64,000 nucleotides of DNA from Flavobacterium panici (GTDB lineage Bacteria > Bacteroidota > Bacteroidia > Flavobacteriales > Flavobacteriaceae), in assembly GCF_903819335.1 (NCBI RefSeq), contig NZ_CAIJDE010000044.1, positions 265,003 through 329,002 on the forward strand, in the 5' to 3' direction. Shown one piece after another: positions 26,479-36,540 of the stretch. Below the pieces are notes generated by a model. It was given only the letters and a program-made list of their open reading frames with translations. It did not search any database and was not told the DNA's origin. Made by a program: the position numbers and the translations under genes. Positions within the stretch are counted from its first letter, which is position 1. Each line of letters begins with the position of its first letter.

Positions 26479-26973
26479 ATGAAAAAAATCCTTCTGCTTT
26501 CCGATACTCACTCTCATATTGATGATGTTATTTTAAAATATGTCAATCAGGCTGATGAAGTCTGGCATGCTGGAGATATTGGCGATTTACATGTTACAGA
26601 TACTATAAAAAAGCTAAAACCGCTTCGTTGTGTTTACGGAAATATTGATGATGCGCAGGCAAGATTAGAATTTCCGCTTCATAATAGATTTTTATGCGAA
26701 AATGTTTCAGTCTGGATTACGCACATTGGAGGTTATCCGGGAAAATACAATCCTGGTATTAGGGAAGAAATGGCTTCAAATCCACCGAAATTATTTATCT
26801 GCGGACATTCGCATATTTTAAAAGTGATGTTTGATAAAAAAAACAATTTATTGCATATGAATCCCGGTGCGGCAGGAAAAAGCGGTTTCCATCAAATGCG
26901 AACTATGCTTCGTTTTGTTATTGACGATGATAAAATAAAGGATTTGGAAATTATCGAGATTGGTAAAAAATAA
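26479..26973 (+). CDS. YfcE/MJ0936-type metallophosphoesterase
   Basis: This 164-residue cytosolic protein has the calcineurin-like metal motifs of the small YfcE family: LLSDTHSH near residue 7, WHAGDIGD, YGNIDD, WITHIGGYP, ICGHSHI and MNPGAAG. Family members are dinuclear metal phosphodiesterases with broad in vitro activity; the natural substrate is not known. Length is normal. It stands alone downstream of a terminator and converges with the histidine kinase gene at 26978, only 4 bp away. Confidence 0.92.
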   Translation: MKKILLLSDTHSHIDDVILKYVNQADEVWHAGDIGDLHVTDTIKKLKPLRCVYGNIDDAQARLEFPLHNRFLCENVSVWITHIGGYPGKYNPGIREEMASNPPKLFICGHSHILKVMFDKKNNLLHMNPGAAGKSGFHQMRTMLRFVIDDDKIKDLEIIEIGKK

Positions 26974-26977
26974 GGCT

Positions 26978-27895
26978 TTATGAAATCGGAACTTTTATTT
27001 TAATTGAGGTTCCCGTATTTTCATCTGCTCTTGAAATTATAGAAAAACTTCCTTTTAATTTTTTAATTCTCACCCGAATTCGGTTTAAACCAAAACCTTC
27101 AATTTCATTTAATTTTTCGGCACTAAAACCTATTCCGTTATCATGAATAATAATGATTAACTGGTTGTTGTTTTCATGTATTGAAATTTGGGCTTTTTGC
27201 GCTTCGCTGTGTTTTATAATATTGTTGAATAATTCTGAAACAATGAAATAGAGTTTGGTTTCAAATTTTTCAGAATATCGCGTATCTGTTGCAACAGAAC
27301 TTGTAAACTCAAAATTAATGCTAGAATTGGAGTTTCGTTCGCATAAGTCTTCTAAAGCATAAATCAATCCAAAACGAACTAAAAGAGTTGGCACAAGATC
27401 ATGCGAAATATCACGCAGCAGATCGTGGACTTCTGATAAAATAGCTTTTGCCTTTTGAATTTCTTCGGATTGTATATTGTTTTTAGCTGTAAAAACATTC
27501 AAATGTAATCCGGCAGAAGAGAGAAGCGAATTGATATTGTCATGTAAAAAAGCTGCGATCTTTTTTTGTTCAGTTTCCTGACTGTCAATCCCTGCATTTA
27601 TTACATCTAAAAGGATTTTTTGTTTGGTGTCTTTTCGCTTAATTTTTTGCTTTAGTTTATTGTTTTGATAAACGAGATAAAAAAGAAAAAATAAAATCAC
27701 GATTAGAACAACAAATAGACTTACCACTTTTTTGTTTCGTAACTGTTCTCTTTTTGATTGCTCAGAAAACTCTTTTTTTGCTGGTTTTACAATAGAAATA
27801 TTAGATTCTTTTGATGTAGTATTTTGCTGGCTGAAAACCTTATCTCCAGTAGAGATAAGCATAATAAGCGATATTAAAATTCTAATAAAAAACAT
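26978..27895 (-). CDS. NarL-type sensor histidine kinase with minimal sensor
   Basis: This 305-residue kinase has an N-terminal hydrophobic segment (about 3-22) and a membrane helix (about 56-76), leaving only about 35 residues outside the membrane. A HisKA_3 region follows, with His118 in IAAFLHDNINSLL, and an ATPase domain with NNIIKHSEAQKAQI, DNGIGF and GFGLNRIRVRIKKLKG. The tiny sensor region suggests it reads the membrane state or a partner protein. It is 31 bp downstream of its LuxR-type response regulator, so the two form an operon and a two-component system. Confidence 0.88.
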   Translation of the reverse strand: MFFIRILISLIMLISTGDKVFSQQNTTSKESNISIVKPAKKEFSEQSKREQLRNKKVVSLFVVLIVILFFLFYLVYQNNKLKQKIKRKDTKQKILLDVINAGIDSQETEQKKIAAFLHDNINSLLSSAGLHLNVFTAKNNIQSEEIQKAKAILSEVHDLLRDISHDLVPTLLVRFGLIYALEDLCERNSNSSINFEFTSSVATDTRYSEKFETKLYFIVSELFNNIIKHSEAQKAQISIHENNNQLIIIIHDNGIGFSAEKLNEIEGFGLNRIRVRIKKLKGSFSIISRADENTGTSIKIKVPIS

Positions 27896-27926
27896 ATTTC
27901 GGGATATTATTCTCTTGATTTTTAAT

Positions 27927-28589
27927 TTATGGGTTTATTAGGTTGTTTTTTAAAGCATATTTTACAAGCCCAATGGTGTTTTTTATATTGAGTTTTTTCA
28001 TAATATTTTTGCGATGCGTTTCGACTGTATTTATACTGATAAAAAGCTGCTCGCTTATTTCTTTTCCACTGTATTCTAAGCAAATGAGTGTTATGATTTC
28101 CATTTCCCTCGGACTTAAAATTGGATTTTCAGTATAAACATTCTTGCTTAATTTGGGATTATTTTGAGAAAACATGCTAAAGATTTTTTCCCGTACCGCA
28201 TCAGAATAATATTCCTGATCCTGATATACAGCATCGATAGCTTCAATGATGTTTTCACCGGCACATTTTTTAGTCAAATAGCCTTTGGCACCCAATTTCA
28301 TTACTTCTTTAATGATTTTTAAATCATCATAACTGGATAAAATAATTACTTTACAAGGAAATCCTTTTTGACTGAATTCTTTTAAAACCTCAATTCCGTC
28401 TTTTTGCGGCATACTGATATCCAAAACTAAAATATCAGCCTTATTACGGACTACATCATCATATATAGTGAGACCATTCAAAGAACTGCCGGCAATTTCA
28501 AAATTTGGAACTGTCTGCAGTAAATTGGTCAGTCCATCAATAAGAACCTGATGATCATCAGCAAGGTGTATCTTTATTTTATCTGCCAT
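27927..28589 (-). CDS. LuxR/FixJ-type response regulator
   Basis: This 220-residue regulator has a receiver domain (acidic pair at 11-12, phospho-acceptor Asp57 in ADILVLDISMPQKDG, Lys of LTKKCAG) and a C-terminal LuxR helix-turn-helix (about 153-215; LSPREMEIITLICLEYSGKE, SINTVETHRKNIMKKL). It precedes the kinase gene and is its obvious partner. The target genes are not evident from sequence. Upstream is the terminator of DUF4293, so the pair has its own promoter in between. Confidence 0.92.
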   Translation of the reverse strand: MADKIKIHLADDHQVLIDGLTNLLQTVPNFEIAGSSLNGLTIYDDVVRNKADILVLDISMPQKDGIEVLKEFSQKGFPCKVIILSSYDDLKIIKEVMKLGAKGYLTKKCAGENIIEAIDAVYQDQEYYSDAVREKIFSMFSQNNPKLSKNVYTENPILSPREMEIITLICLEYSGKEISEQLFISINTVETHRKNIMKKLNIKNTIGLVKYALKNNLINP

Positions 28590-28691
28590 AAGTAATTTAG
28601 AACAAAAAGCAAATTTATGAATAAATTATCTTACAAAATTGTTTTTTGAAAATCATTTCAGATTTTACCTTTTGTTTTAAAAATCAGGCAC

Positions 28692-28719
28692 AAAAAAACC
28701 CGAATATAAATTCGGGTTC
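28692..28719 (-). terminator. Terminator of the DUF4293 gene
   Basis: AACCCGAAT-ATAA-ATTCGGGTT with a flanking A run that becomes T on the minus strand, 31 bp past the stop codon at 28750. Confidence 0.85.
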
Positions 28720-28749
28720 TCTTCGCACAAAAAAATTAAGTTTATAGGT

Positions 28750-29166
28750 TTATCTCAAACGATCTACAGATTTTACAAGATCTTCGTCCTTCTTGATGGC
28801 CTTATTAGCAAGAACTAATAACACGATAGCAACAATAGGAAGAAACATCCCAATACCTTTCTCTGACACAATTGTTGTTGTGTCTCCAGATAAATTTAGA
28901 GAGCGGTAAACAAATAATCCTAATAAAATTAAATTTAATATTATGTTCAGTCGATTCATCACAAACTGATTTTGTCTCTTTTTGTATGAAATAATACTAA
29001 CAATCGTAAGCATTGTGCTTAAGCCTAGTAAAATTGTGTAAAACTGGTCTTGCATAAAATAGAAAGCTTTCCCAGTATTTAATGTCCAAAGCGGCATAAA
29101 AAACATTAAAACCCCTGTAACAACAAAGGTAAGAATTAGATATACGGTTTGAATTCTTTGTATCAT
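28750..29166 (-). CDS. DUF4293 membrane protein
   Basis: This 138-residue protein has four predicted membrane helices (about 7-25, 38-60, 68-87, 99-120) and the family start MIQRIQTVYLILTF. DUF4293 proteins are small Bacteroidota membrane proteins of unknown role and are often found divergent from rho, as here. I see no catalytic motif. It is a single gene with its own terminator. A -7-like TATTTTTG lies about 20 bp before its ATG. Confidence 0.85.
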   Translation of the reverse strand: MIQRIQTVYLILTFVVTGVLMFFMPLWTLNTGKAFYFMQDQFYTILLGLSTMLTIVSIISYKKRQNQFVMNRLNIILNLILLGLFVYRSLNLSGDTTTIVSEKGIGMFLPIVAIVLLVLANKAIKKDEDLVKSVDRLR

Positions 29167-29350
29167 GATCTAAAATTGTTTTACAAAAATATATTTTCTT
29201 TTTTTAAAATACTATTGTATGATTAAATTTTATTCGTATTATTGCATCATAATACCGTAAGCACTTCATACTGCGGGCAATTGAAAAAAAATATCTACCT
29301 ATTCTTTTTACAGTATTTCCTTTAAAATAATTAAACTCATAGAACAATTC

Positions 29351-31153
29351 ATGTTTGATATTTCTGCATTAAAAGAAATGAAGCTTTCTGAGCTTCAAGA
29401 AATAGCTAAATTAGCTAAAACAATAAAGATTAATGGCGTTAAAAAAGATACTCTGATTACTCAGATATTAGCGCACCAGGAGGCGGCATCAGCACCGCCT
29501 GCAGAAACTATTGCAGAAAAGGAAGCAAATAATGACAAGCCAAAAAGAGCCCGAATTGCTCCGGTTAAAAAAACAGTCAGTAAAAATGCCCCTGTTCTTG
29601 AATTTGATAGTGTAGAGGAAGCTCCAAAGGAAATTGAAACTCCTGCGGCTGTAGAAGAAAAGCAGACAGCACAAGCTGAAGAAGCTGTCGAAACTAAAAC
29701 TCCGGAGAAAAAAGGACCTAAAATTGTAAAATTCAATAAGTCAGCTTATGAAAAAAAGGTCGCTCTGCAAAAGGAAAAAGAAACTGTAAAAGAAGTAGTT
29801 GCTGCTGAAGAAGTTACAGAAAATGATACAACAGCACCAGTTGCTGAAAAAACTGAAAATACTGCCTCGGTTAAAAAGATTAATCCTAATCAGAATAAAA
29901 ACCAAAATCCTAACCAGAATCCGAATCAAAACCAAAACCCAAACCAAAATGGGAACGGAAACGGAAATAATGGGAATCATCAAAACCAAAACAATAAAAA
30001 TAAAAAGAACAATAATTTCAGGGATTCAGATTTTGAATTCGACGGAATTATCGAAAGTGAAGGTGTTCTTGAAATGATGCCTGATGGTTACGGATTTTTA
30101 CGTTCTTCTGATTATAATTATTTAGCTTCACCGGATGATATTTATTTATCAACTTCACAAATCAGATTATTTGGTTTAAAAACCGGAGATACTGTAAAAG
30201 GTGTGGTTCGTCCTCCAAAAGAAGGCGAGAAATTTTTCCCTCTTGTTCGTGTATTAAAAATCAACGGACATGATCCGCAGGTGGTTCGTGACAGAGTTTC
30301 TTTTGAACACCTGACCCCGGTTTTTCCTTCTGAAAAATTCAAGTTAGCCGAAAAAGGCAGTTCTATATCAACCCGTATTATCGATTTGTTTTCTCCTATT
30401 GGAAAAGGACAGCGTGGAATGATCGTTGCTCAGCCAAAAACAGGTAAAACAATGCTTTTAAAAGATATTGCCAACGCAATTGCTGCTAATCACCCAGAAG
30501 TTTATTTGATCGTTCTTTTGATTGATGAGCGTCCTGAGGAGGTTACAGATATGCAGAGAAGTGTTCGCGGAGAAGTTATCGCGTCAACTTTTGACAGAGA
30601 ACCGCAAGAACACGTGAAAATTGCCAATATCGTTCTTGAAAAAGCAAAACGTTTAGTAGAATGTGGACACGATGTTGTTATTCTTTTAGATTCAATTACA
30701 CGTTTAGCAAGAGCTTACAATACAGTACAGCCGGCATCTGGAAAAGTGTTAAGTGGTGGTGTTGATGCTAATGCATTACAAAAACCAAAACGTTTCTTTG
30801 GAGCGGCCAGAAATGTAGAAAACGGAGGTTCATTAAGTATCATCGCAACTGCATTGACAGAAACAGGTTCTAAAATGGATGAGGTTATCTTTGAAGAATT
30901 CAAAGGAACCGGTAACATGGAACTTCAGTTAGATCGTAAAATTGCAAACAAACGTATTTTCCCTGCAATCGATCTTACTTCTTCAAGTACACGTCGCGAT
31001 GATTTATTATTGGACGAGAAAACATTACAAAGAATGTGGATCATGCGTAAATATCTTTCAGATATGAACCCGGTAGAATCTATGGATTTTGTAAACGACC
31101 GTTTCAAGAAAACAAAAAACAATGAGGAGTTTTTGATTTCTATGAATGACTAG
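29351..31153 (+). CDS. rho: Transcription termination factor Rho
   Basis: This 600-residue hexameric helicase ends transcription of untranslated RNA. The N-terminal SAP-like helices ([16 protein letters not shown]) are followed by a charged linker (about 50-175) and an Asn/Gln/Lys-rich insertion (about 178-225). The RNA-binding domain comes next ([20 protein letters not shown]). The ATPase has Walker [12 protein letters not shown] near residue 365, Walker [16 protein letters not shown] and the Q/R-loop region of [21 protein letters not shown]. coli Rho is 419 residues, so about 180 residues are extra, all in the N-terminal part. Similar disordered extensions are known in Bacteroidota Rho. Confidence 0.96.
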   Translation: MFDISALKEMKLSELQEIAKLAKTIKINGVKKDTLITQILAHQEAASAPPAETIAEKEANNDKPKRARIAPVKKTVSKNAPVLEFDSVEEAPKEIETPAAVEEKQTAQAEEAVETKTPEKKGPKIVKFNKSAYEKKVALQKEKETVKEVVAAEEVTENDTTAPVAEKTENTASVKKINPNQNKNQNPNQNPNQNQNPNQNGNGNGNNGNHQNQNNKNKKNNNFRDSDFEFDGIIESEGVLEMMPDGYGFLRSSDYNYLASPDDIYLSTSQIRLFGLKTGDTVKGVVRPPKEGEKFFPLVRVLKINGHDPQVVRDRVSFEHLTPVFPSEKFKLAEKGSSISTRIIDLFSPIGKGQRGMIVAQPKTGKTMLLKDIANAIAANHPEVYLIVLLIDERPEEVTDMQRSVRGEVIASTFDREPQEHVKIANIVLEKAKRLVECGHDVVILLDSITRLARAYNTVQPASGKVLSGGVDANALQKPKRFFGAARNVENGGSLSIIATALTETGSKMDEVIFEEFKGTGNMELQLDRKIANKRIFPAIDLTSSSTRRDDLLLDEKTLQRMWIMRKYLSDMNPVESMDFVNDRFKKTKNNEEFLISMND

Positions 31154-31231
31154 GAAGAGGTGCAAAGGCTCAAAGTGACAAAGTGACAAAGGTTTTATTT
31201 TGGAGCTTTAGCTAAATTATAAAATATAAAT

Positions 31232-31264
31232 AAAAAAAGGATAAGCTTAGCTTATCCTTTTTTT
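31232..31264. terminator. Bidirectional terminator between rho and the M28 gene
   Basis: AAAAAGGATAAG-CTTAG-CTTATCCTTTTT has a 12-bp stem with A and T runs. It can serve rho (plus) and the convergent peptidase gene (minus). Confidence 0.88.
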
Positions 31265-31304
31265 ATGATTTAAGTTTCAAAAAACTCTGAACCTTTGTCA
31301 CTTA

Positions 31305-32327
31305 TTATTTAATCGGTTCATCAACCACCGGTCTATTCTCTCTATTCGCTAATTCCCAAGCTAGTACGAAAGCCAGTTTTGTTCTTTTAGTTAAAGCGTC
31401 GTATTCGATTTTTTGAGGTTCGTCGCCTTTTCCGTGGTAATCCTCGTGAACTCCGTTGAAGAAGAAAATTGCTGGAATACCGTGTTTTGCGAAGTTGTAG
31501 TGGTCAGAACGCTCGTAAAAGTGATTTGGATCTGCTGGATCGTTAAATTTAAAATCTAAGTCCATTTTGATGTATTTTTCATTTTGAGCCACAACCGCAT
31601 TGTGTAAGTCAGATGATAATCTGTCGGCACCAATTACATATACATAATTGTTTGTGTTAGCATGTTCAACATCGCGACGTCCGATCATGTCAATGTTGAT
31701 ATCTGAAATTGTGTTTGCAATAGGAAACAAAGGATTTTCAGAATAAAAACGAGATCCGTGTAAACCGTGCTCTTCGCCAGTTACGTGTAAAAACAAGATA
31801 GAACGTTTTGGTCCGTGGCCTTGTTTTTTAGCTTTCGCGAAAGCCTTTGCCATTTCAATAACCGCTACAGTTCCAGAACCATCATCGTCAGCTCCGTTAT
31901 AAACTTCACCATCTTTAATACCAACGTGATCGTAGTGAGCAGAAATTACCAAAACTTCATCCGGTTTTTCAGAACCTTCGATATAAGCCCAGATATTCTC
32001 AGAATCAGGTAAATTTTGATTACGTCTTGCATTTAAATAGGATGCAGGAATATGCTGGTAATAATCAGATGCGCCTTTAGGAAATGACACACCGCTTTTT
32101 TTGTATTGCTCGATCATATAAAGACCCGCTTTTTTCTGTCCTGGTGATCCGGTTTCACGACCTTGCATTTCATCAGAAGCAACAGTATAAAGCATTTTTT
32201 TAAGGTCTTTTTCAGAGATAAGTTTCACGTATTTCGTTGGATCTGAATTATCCTTCGAAGCAACAGACTGCGCATTTTTACATGAAAAAGCCGAAGCAAT
32301 TAATAATAGAATTACAATTTTTTTCAT
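31305..32327 (-). CDS. M28-family aminopeptidase lipoprotein
   Basis: This 340-residue protein has a lipoprotein signal (lipobox SAFSC, Cys16) and an M28 zinc-peptidase domain. Ligand motifs are SAHYDHVG, NGADDDGSGT, the catalytic VTGEEHGLHG, NIDMIGR and FFNGVHEDYHGKGD. It should release N-terminal amino acids from peptides at the periplasmic face of a membrane. It follows the DUF3667 gene by 9 bp, so they are likely one operon. Its stop faces the rho terminator. Confidence 0.92.
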   Translation of the reverse strand: MKKIVILLLIASAFSCKNAQSVASKDNSDPTKYVKLISEKDLKKMLYTVASDEMQGRETGSPGQKKAGLYMIEQYKKSGVSFPKGASDYYQHIPASYLNARRNQNLPDSENIWAYIEGSEKPDEVLVISAHYDHVGIKDGEVYNGADDDGSGTVAVIEMAKAFAKAKKQGHGPKRSILFLHVTGEEHGLHGSRFYSENPLFPIANTISDINIDMIGRRDVEHANTNNYVYVIGADRLSSDLHNAVVAQNEKYIKMDLDFKFNDPADPNHFYERSDHYNFAKHGIPAIFFFNGVHEDYHGKGDEPQKIEYDALTKRTKLAFVLAWELANRENRPVVDEPIK

Positions 32328-32336
32328 TATAGTATA

Positions 32337-33305
32337 TTAGTGTAAATTGATAAATGTGTATAAAACATAAAATGTTAGTAAAAATAGAATAAAAAAGAAA
32401 TTAATAAAGAATAATATTACGCTTTTAACAAACGATACTATTCTGCTTTCTCCATAAAAACGATGATGCGCCGGATAAAAATAGTAACACATCCATATTG
32501 TGCCTACAACATTAACGATACTCGCAATAAAGCTAATGGGGCTGTCTTCTCCAAATAATCCAACGACTCTTTCTACAATAAACATAATGAGGAAAATGAG
32601 CAGTAAAAACGAGAAATAATGCAGCGTAAAAATTCCGTGATCAAAATAATACCATTTCTTTTTGTTATGGAAAATCCATAGAAAGAAAGCGAAAAATGGC
32701 ATTATTATAAACAAGATTTTAGGAATATTATGGAAAAACGATTCAATGAATTTTTCTACAATTTCTCTTTTAGAATTATTCTCTGTAACATGAACTGATT
32801 TTTCATAAAGCCAGTATTCAAGCTCTGAGAGTTTTTCATCTTCCTTGCCATACTTTTGAATCGAATCGATTTCTTTCATCGTTTTTAATTCAAAATGTGT
32901 TTTGTAGGCACCTTTAGTTCCTTTTTTATCCTGATTAATGAGTTTTGTAGAAATTTCTTTTTCACCCTTACTAATTTGATCGCCTACTTTACTTGGAAAT
33001 ATGGCAATTAAAAGAAAAGTAATAAAACTGATAAAAATATAAAGACGAACCGGTGCCAGATAAGATAATCTTTTTCCTGAAAGGTATTCTTTTGTCAGCG
33101 TTGCCGGTTTGAAAAGAAGGTTGCGTATTGTTTTCCAAAAAGCATTTTCATAATGCGTTAAATCTTCAAAGAAGTGAATAAACAAATGATGAAAAGTTTT
33201 TCTGGAATCTGAATTTTCCTGTCCGCAGTTTGGACAAAATTTTTGCTCAACAACATGCCTGCAGTTTAAACAGGTTTTGTCTTCTCTAATTTTGTTGTGT
33301 GACAT
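32337..33305 (-). CDS. DUF3667 membrane protein with zinc ribbon
   Basis: This 322-residue protein begins with a zinc ribbon, CLNCRHVVEQKFCPNCGQEN, then the family hallmark FHHLFIHFFEDLTHYENAFW and PATLTKEYLSGKRLSYLAPV. About five membrane helices follow (for example YIFISFITFLLIAIF and the last 30 residues). The role of DUF3667 is unknown. It is the first gene of a two-gene operon with the M28 lipoprotein. The upstream spacer holds an AATTACACGAATTAAT-type repeat that resembles others in the window. Confidence 0.88.
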   Translation of the reverse strand: MSHNKIREDKTCLNCRHVVEQKFCPNCGQENSDSRKTFHHLFIHFFEDLTHYENAFWKTIRNLLFKPATLTKEYLSGKRLSYLAPVRLYIFISFITFLLIAIFPSKVGDQISKGEKEISTKLINQDKKGTKGAYKTHFELKTMKEIDSIQKYGKEDEKLSELEYWLYEKSVHVTENNSKREIVEKFIESFFHNIPKILFIIMPFFAFFLWIFHNKKKWYYFDHGIFTLHYFSFLLLIFLIMFIVERVVGLFGEDSPISFIASIVNVVGTIWMCYYFYPAHHRFYGESRIVSFVKSVILFFINFFFILFLLTFYVLYTFINLH

Positions 33306-33467
33306 TGGTTATTTTTGGTTGATTTGATTTTGGTTATTGGTTTGGCCCACGGATTATACTGATTGAACGGGTTTGCACTGGTTTTTTGCCACAAATTACA
33401 CGAATTAATTTTATTATAATCAGCGTAAATCTGTTTAATTAGTGTCATCCGTGCGCCATAAAAAGTA

Positions 33468-34241
33468 TTATTTTTTAAGAACTTCGTTTAAAAAAAGCTG
33501 TAAATGCTCAAAAGATCTTTTTGCTGCAACTGGATTATAAGCAGCCCCTTTTGAATTGTCATTTCCGGCTTCTGGATTTGTAAAAGAGTGTGCAGAATTT
33601 GCATAATAAATCATTTGCCAATCAGCTTTTGCATCACGCATTTCTTGTTGGAATGATACAATTTCCTCTTTTGGAACAAATGGATCATCAGCTCCGTGAC
33701 AAATTAGAACTTTAACTGGAGTTGGTTCTGTTTTTCTTGCTGCATCTTTACCTAAACCGCCGTGAAAAGAAGCAATTCCTTTTACGTTAAGATGTCCACG
33801 TACTGCTTCAAGAACTCCGGTTCCTCCAAAACAATAACCAATAGCAACAATATTATCTGCATTTGCTCCGGATTTTACTAATTCCTGCAAAGCTGCATTA
33901 ATTCGTTTTTGGTAAGCTTCAGGATTGCTTTTATAAAATCCGGCTTGTTTTCCTGCTTCAGAAGTGTTTGTTGGATAATTTCCTTCACCATAGATATCAG
34001 CGATGAAAACATGGTAACCTAATTTTGATAACTCTCCAGCAATTCCTTTTGAAGCATTATCGATTCCTAACCAAGCTGGTAAAAGCAGGATTCCGGGATT
34101 ATTAGCGCTCTTTTTAGCAGATTTTATAAATAAGCCATTCAATGCCTGGCTTCCTTCAGAATATTTTACGGGTTTTAATTGTGCATTCATAGTAGTTGAA
34201 AACAATATTGCAGCAAAAATAAGGGTGGCTAAATTTTTCAT
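33468..34241 (-). CDS. Secreted dienelactone-hydrolase-family protein
   Basis: This 257-residue alpha/beta hydrolase has a signal peptide (MKNLATLIFAAILFSTTMNAQ). It shows the DLH triad: Cys in IGYCFGGTG, Asp in CHGADDPFVP and His in YYANSAHSFTNPEAG. Enzymes of this family open lactones or cleave esters; many secreted bacterial members have unknown substrates. It stands alone between a repeat-containing spacer and the terminator of the acylase operon. Confidence 0.88.
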   Translation of the reverse strand: MKNLATLIFAAILFSTTMNAQLKPVKYSEGSQALNGLFIKSAKKSANNPGILLLPAWLGIDNASKGIAGELSKLGYHVFIADIYGEGNYPTNTSEAGKQAGFYKSNPEAYQKRINAALQELVKSGANADNIVAIGYCFGGTGVLEAVRGHLNVKGIASFHGGLGKDAARKTEPTPVKVLICHGADDPFVPKEEIVSFQQEMRDAKADWQMIYYANSAHSFTNPEAGNDNSKGAAYNPVAAKRSFEHLQLFLNEVLKK

Positions 34242-34285
34242 TTTTTTACAATTTTTAACAAATATCAGAAATATTATGTTACAAA

Positions 34286-34313
34286 AAAACCTCGGAAGCT
34301 ATTTCGCGAGGTT
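34286..34313 (-). terminator. Terminator of the Lrp-M28-cyanophycinase-acylase operon
   Basis: AAACCTCG ... CGAGGTTT, 26 bp past the acylase stop, with an A run that reads as T on the minus strand. Confidence 0.8.
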
Positions 34314-34339
34314 TATTTAACACATTTTATCAAACAAAA

Positions 34340-36538
34340 TTATTTTCCGGGATGATAAGTTCGTTCGGCATTTTTAAGAACGTCCTCTTTATAAAACAAA
34401 ACATCTTTAAATTGTCCGTTTCGATACATTTCTGCCTGATCGGTAAAATGCTTTGAATTGGCGTCGCCGCTGTTTCCGCCGGCTAATAATGATTTTGCTT
34501 TTATTTTTGAACCAAATTCAACCGCGCACACAAAACTGTTGCCGTTGTAACCGTATCGTTTTTTAGAATTATTTTGATAATTCGCTTTAAAAGAAGGCAA
34601 ACTTCCCCACGAACCGGGACCAAAACCAATTGGTAAACTCGGTTGGTTATCATCATATTTTAAATCAATTTCTCCGCTTGAACGCTGAAAACGATTGACC
34701 TCGCCCCAAGCCATTTTCCAGGTTCCCCATTTTGAGCTCAATTCTTTTATAACCGTTTGCAGCTGCGGAATCATTTGTGCTGCAGTCGCATTTTTTGCAA
34801 AGTTTTTAGTGTTTTCAACCTGATCTAATTCTCCTTCATCTATATAAGCTTTCTGAATAATTGGGTCTAATTTATATGCCCATTCAACGGCTAAAGTTGT
34901 GGCAACAGAATTTTCTTTAGCATAATAATCCCAGCTTTTTAGAATTGAAATAGGTTCAGCTAATTCTGAATATTCAACAGATTCCGGTTTTATATTTTTT
35001 TCGAAAACATTAATTAAACTCGAAATTAATATTTCAAAAATGGATAATTTAGTGTCATAACCATTCGCGATAACTTTGTCTAAAGTATATTTTTCGTTAT
35101 TGCTGAAAATTCGAACGGCATTTACACCTCTAAAATTTTCTCCATCAGGAGCCATATAAGGAATATAGTTTTCTTTTTTCGGACTATTATTTCCTGCGAC
35201 AGAAAATGGGGTAGAGTTACAATTTTGAAGCCAGCCATTTGTTGGATTGTATAAATGAACGGTTTCATTGACATCGTGCAAACCTTTCCATTGTGTTGCA
35301 GAAATTGAGCCGTCAACAACTTTTGCCCAGTTTAAAGTTTTATCACGAATTGGAATAAAATTGCCATGCCAATACGCAATATTTCCTTTGCTGTCGGCAT
35401 AAACCGTATTGTTAGAAGTATTGGCTTTTAAATCCATTGCTTTTTTGTAATCGTCAAAATTGGTCGATTTAGTTCGAATCCAGCTCTGAATCAAACTTGT
35501 CATCGAGCGATTATTTGATTTTAAACTAATCCATTTTCCATCGCGTTTGGCCATAATTGGACCGTTATTTGTTGCGTAGGTTTTGAATTTCTTCGGAATT
35601 AGTTTTCCTTTTTCCAGATATTTTATCGTGATTTCTTTTTCGATAACAGGTAAAAGTTTAGAATCGAATTCGTAGAAAAGTTTTCCATTTTTATTGGTGA
35701 TTTTTTCGGCATACATATCCGCAACATCTACATTTGAAGACGTATGCATCCAGCCGCAATTTTCATTAAATCCCTGATAAATAAAAAACTGACCCCACGT
35801 TACGGCGCCATAAACATTTAAACCTTCTTCACTTGAAATTTGAACTTCTGGCCTGAAATAAAATGTTGTATGCGGATTAATATATAAAATCGAATTCCCG
35901 CTTTCGGTTTTTGATGGTGCAAAAGCAAAACCATTTGATCCTGTTTGCACATATTTTTCTCTTTCTACATACGCCACTTTATCAGTATTCCCAGAATAAA
36001 AAGCTTTTAATTCTCCGGTAGAAAGATCTGCGGTGCTAATAGCGCCAATACTTCCGTCTGTCCAAAGCAGCGGAAACCACGGTTCAAAATGCGTTAAAAG
36101 TGCAGGTTTTACTTCGGGATGTTTATAGAGATAAAAGTTGATGGCATCGGCATAACTGTTTAGAAGTTTTTTAAGCCAGTCTGGTGCTTTTTTATAATCA
36201 GCTTTGGCTTCATCAACATCAATTAAAAGTTTAATTTCTAAATCATTATATAAAACCGATTCGCCTTTAATTTCAGAAAGACGACCAAGTTTTTCTATAT
36301 AATTCATTTCGATTCTTTTAAAATCATCTTCACATTGTGCATACAATAAACCAAAAACAGCATCGGCATCGGTTTTTCCGTAAACGTGCGGAATACCCCA
36401 ATTATCGCGGATTATAGTAGCTTTTTCAGCCAGTTTTTCTAATCGGCTGCTTTCTTTTGTACTGATTTTTTGTGCCGAAAGCTGAAAACCAAAACAGATT
36501 AAAAAAGTTATTTTTAAGATTTTAGAATACGGAAACAT
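34340..36538 (-). CDS. Penicillin-acylase-family Ntn hydrolase
   Basis: This 732-residue preproenzyme has a signal peptide (to about residue 23, SAQ). The alpha-chain start is TIIRDNWGIPHVYGKTDADA. The predicted self-cleavage site is Gly200-Ser201 in VQTGSNGFAFAPSKT, which makes Ser201 the N-terminal nucleophile. The beta chain has SILYINPHTTFYFRPE. Family members cleave amide bonds of acyl amides, such as N-acyl homoserine lactones, penicillins or acylated amino acids; the substrate here is not known. It is the last gene of the operon, starting 2 bp after the cyanophycinase-like stop. Confidence 0.92.
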   Translation of the reverse strand: MFPYSKILKITFLICFGFQLSAQKISTKESSRLEKLAEKATIIRDNWGIPHVYGKTDADAVFGLLYAQCEDDFKRIEMNYIEKLGRLSEIKGESVLYNDLEIKLLIDVDEAKADYKKAPDWLKKLLNSYADAINFYLYKHPEVKPALLTHFEPWFPLLWTDGSIGAISTADLSTGELKAFYSGNTDKVAYVEREKYVQTGSNGFAFAPSKTESGNSILYINPHTTFYFRPEVQISSEEGLNVYGAVTWGQFFIYQGFNENCGWMHTSSNVDVADMYAEKITNKNGKLFYEFDSKLLPVIEKEITIKYLEKGKLIPKKFKTYATNNGPIMAKRDGKWISLKSNNRSMTSLIQSWIRTKSTNFDDYKKAMDLKANTSNNTVYADSKGNIAYWHGNFIPIRDKTLNWAKVVDGSISATQWKGLHDVNETVHLYNPTNGWLQNCNSTPFSVAGNNSPKKENYIPYMAPDGENFRGVNAVRIFSNNEKYTLDKVIANGYDTKLSIFEILISSLINVFEKNIKPESVEYSELAEPISILKSWDYYAKENSVATTLAVEWAYKLDPIIQKAYIDEGELDQVENTKNFAKNATAAQMIPQLQTVIKELSSKWGTWKMAWGEVNRFQRSSGEIDLKYDDNQPSLPIGFGPGSWGSLPSFKANYQNNSKKRYGYNGNSFVCAVEFGSKIKAKSLLAGGNSGDANSKHFTDQAEMYRNGQFKDVLFYKEDVLKNAERTYHPGK

Positions 36539-36540
36539 GT

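Noticed and set aside
33266..33448. A 60-codon minus-strand frame upstream of the DUF3667 gene
   Set aside because: It overlaps the DUF3667 start in another frame and runs through a repeat-like spacer.
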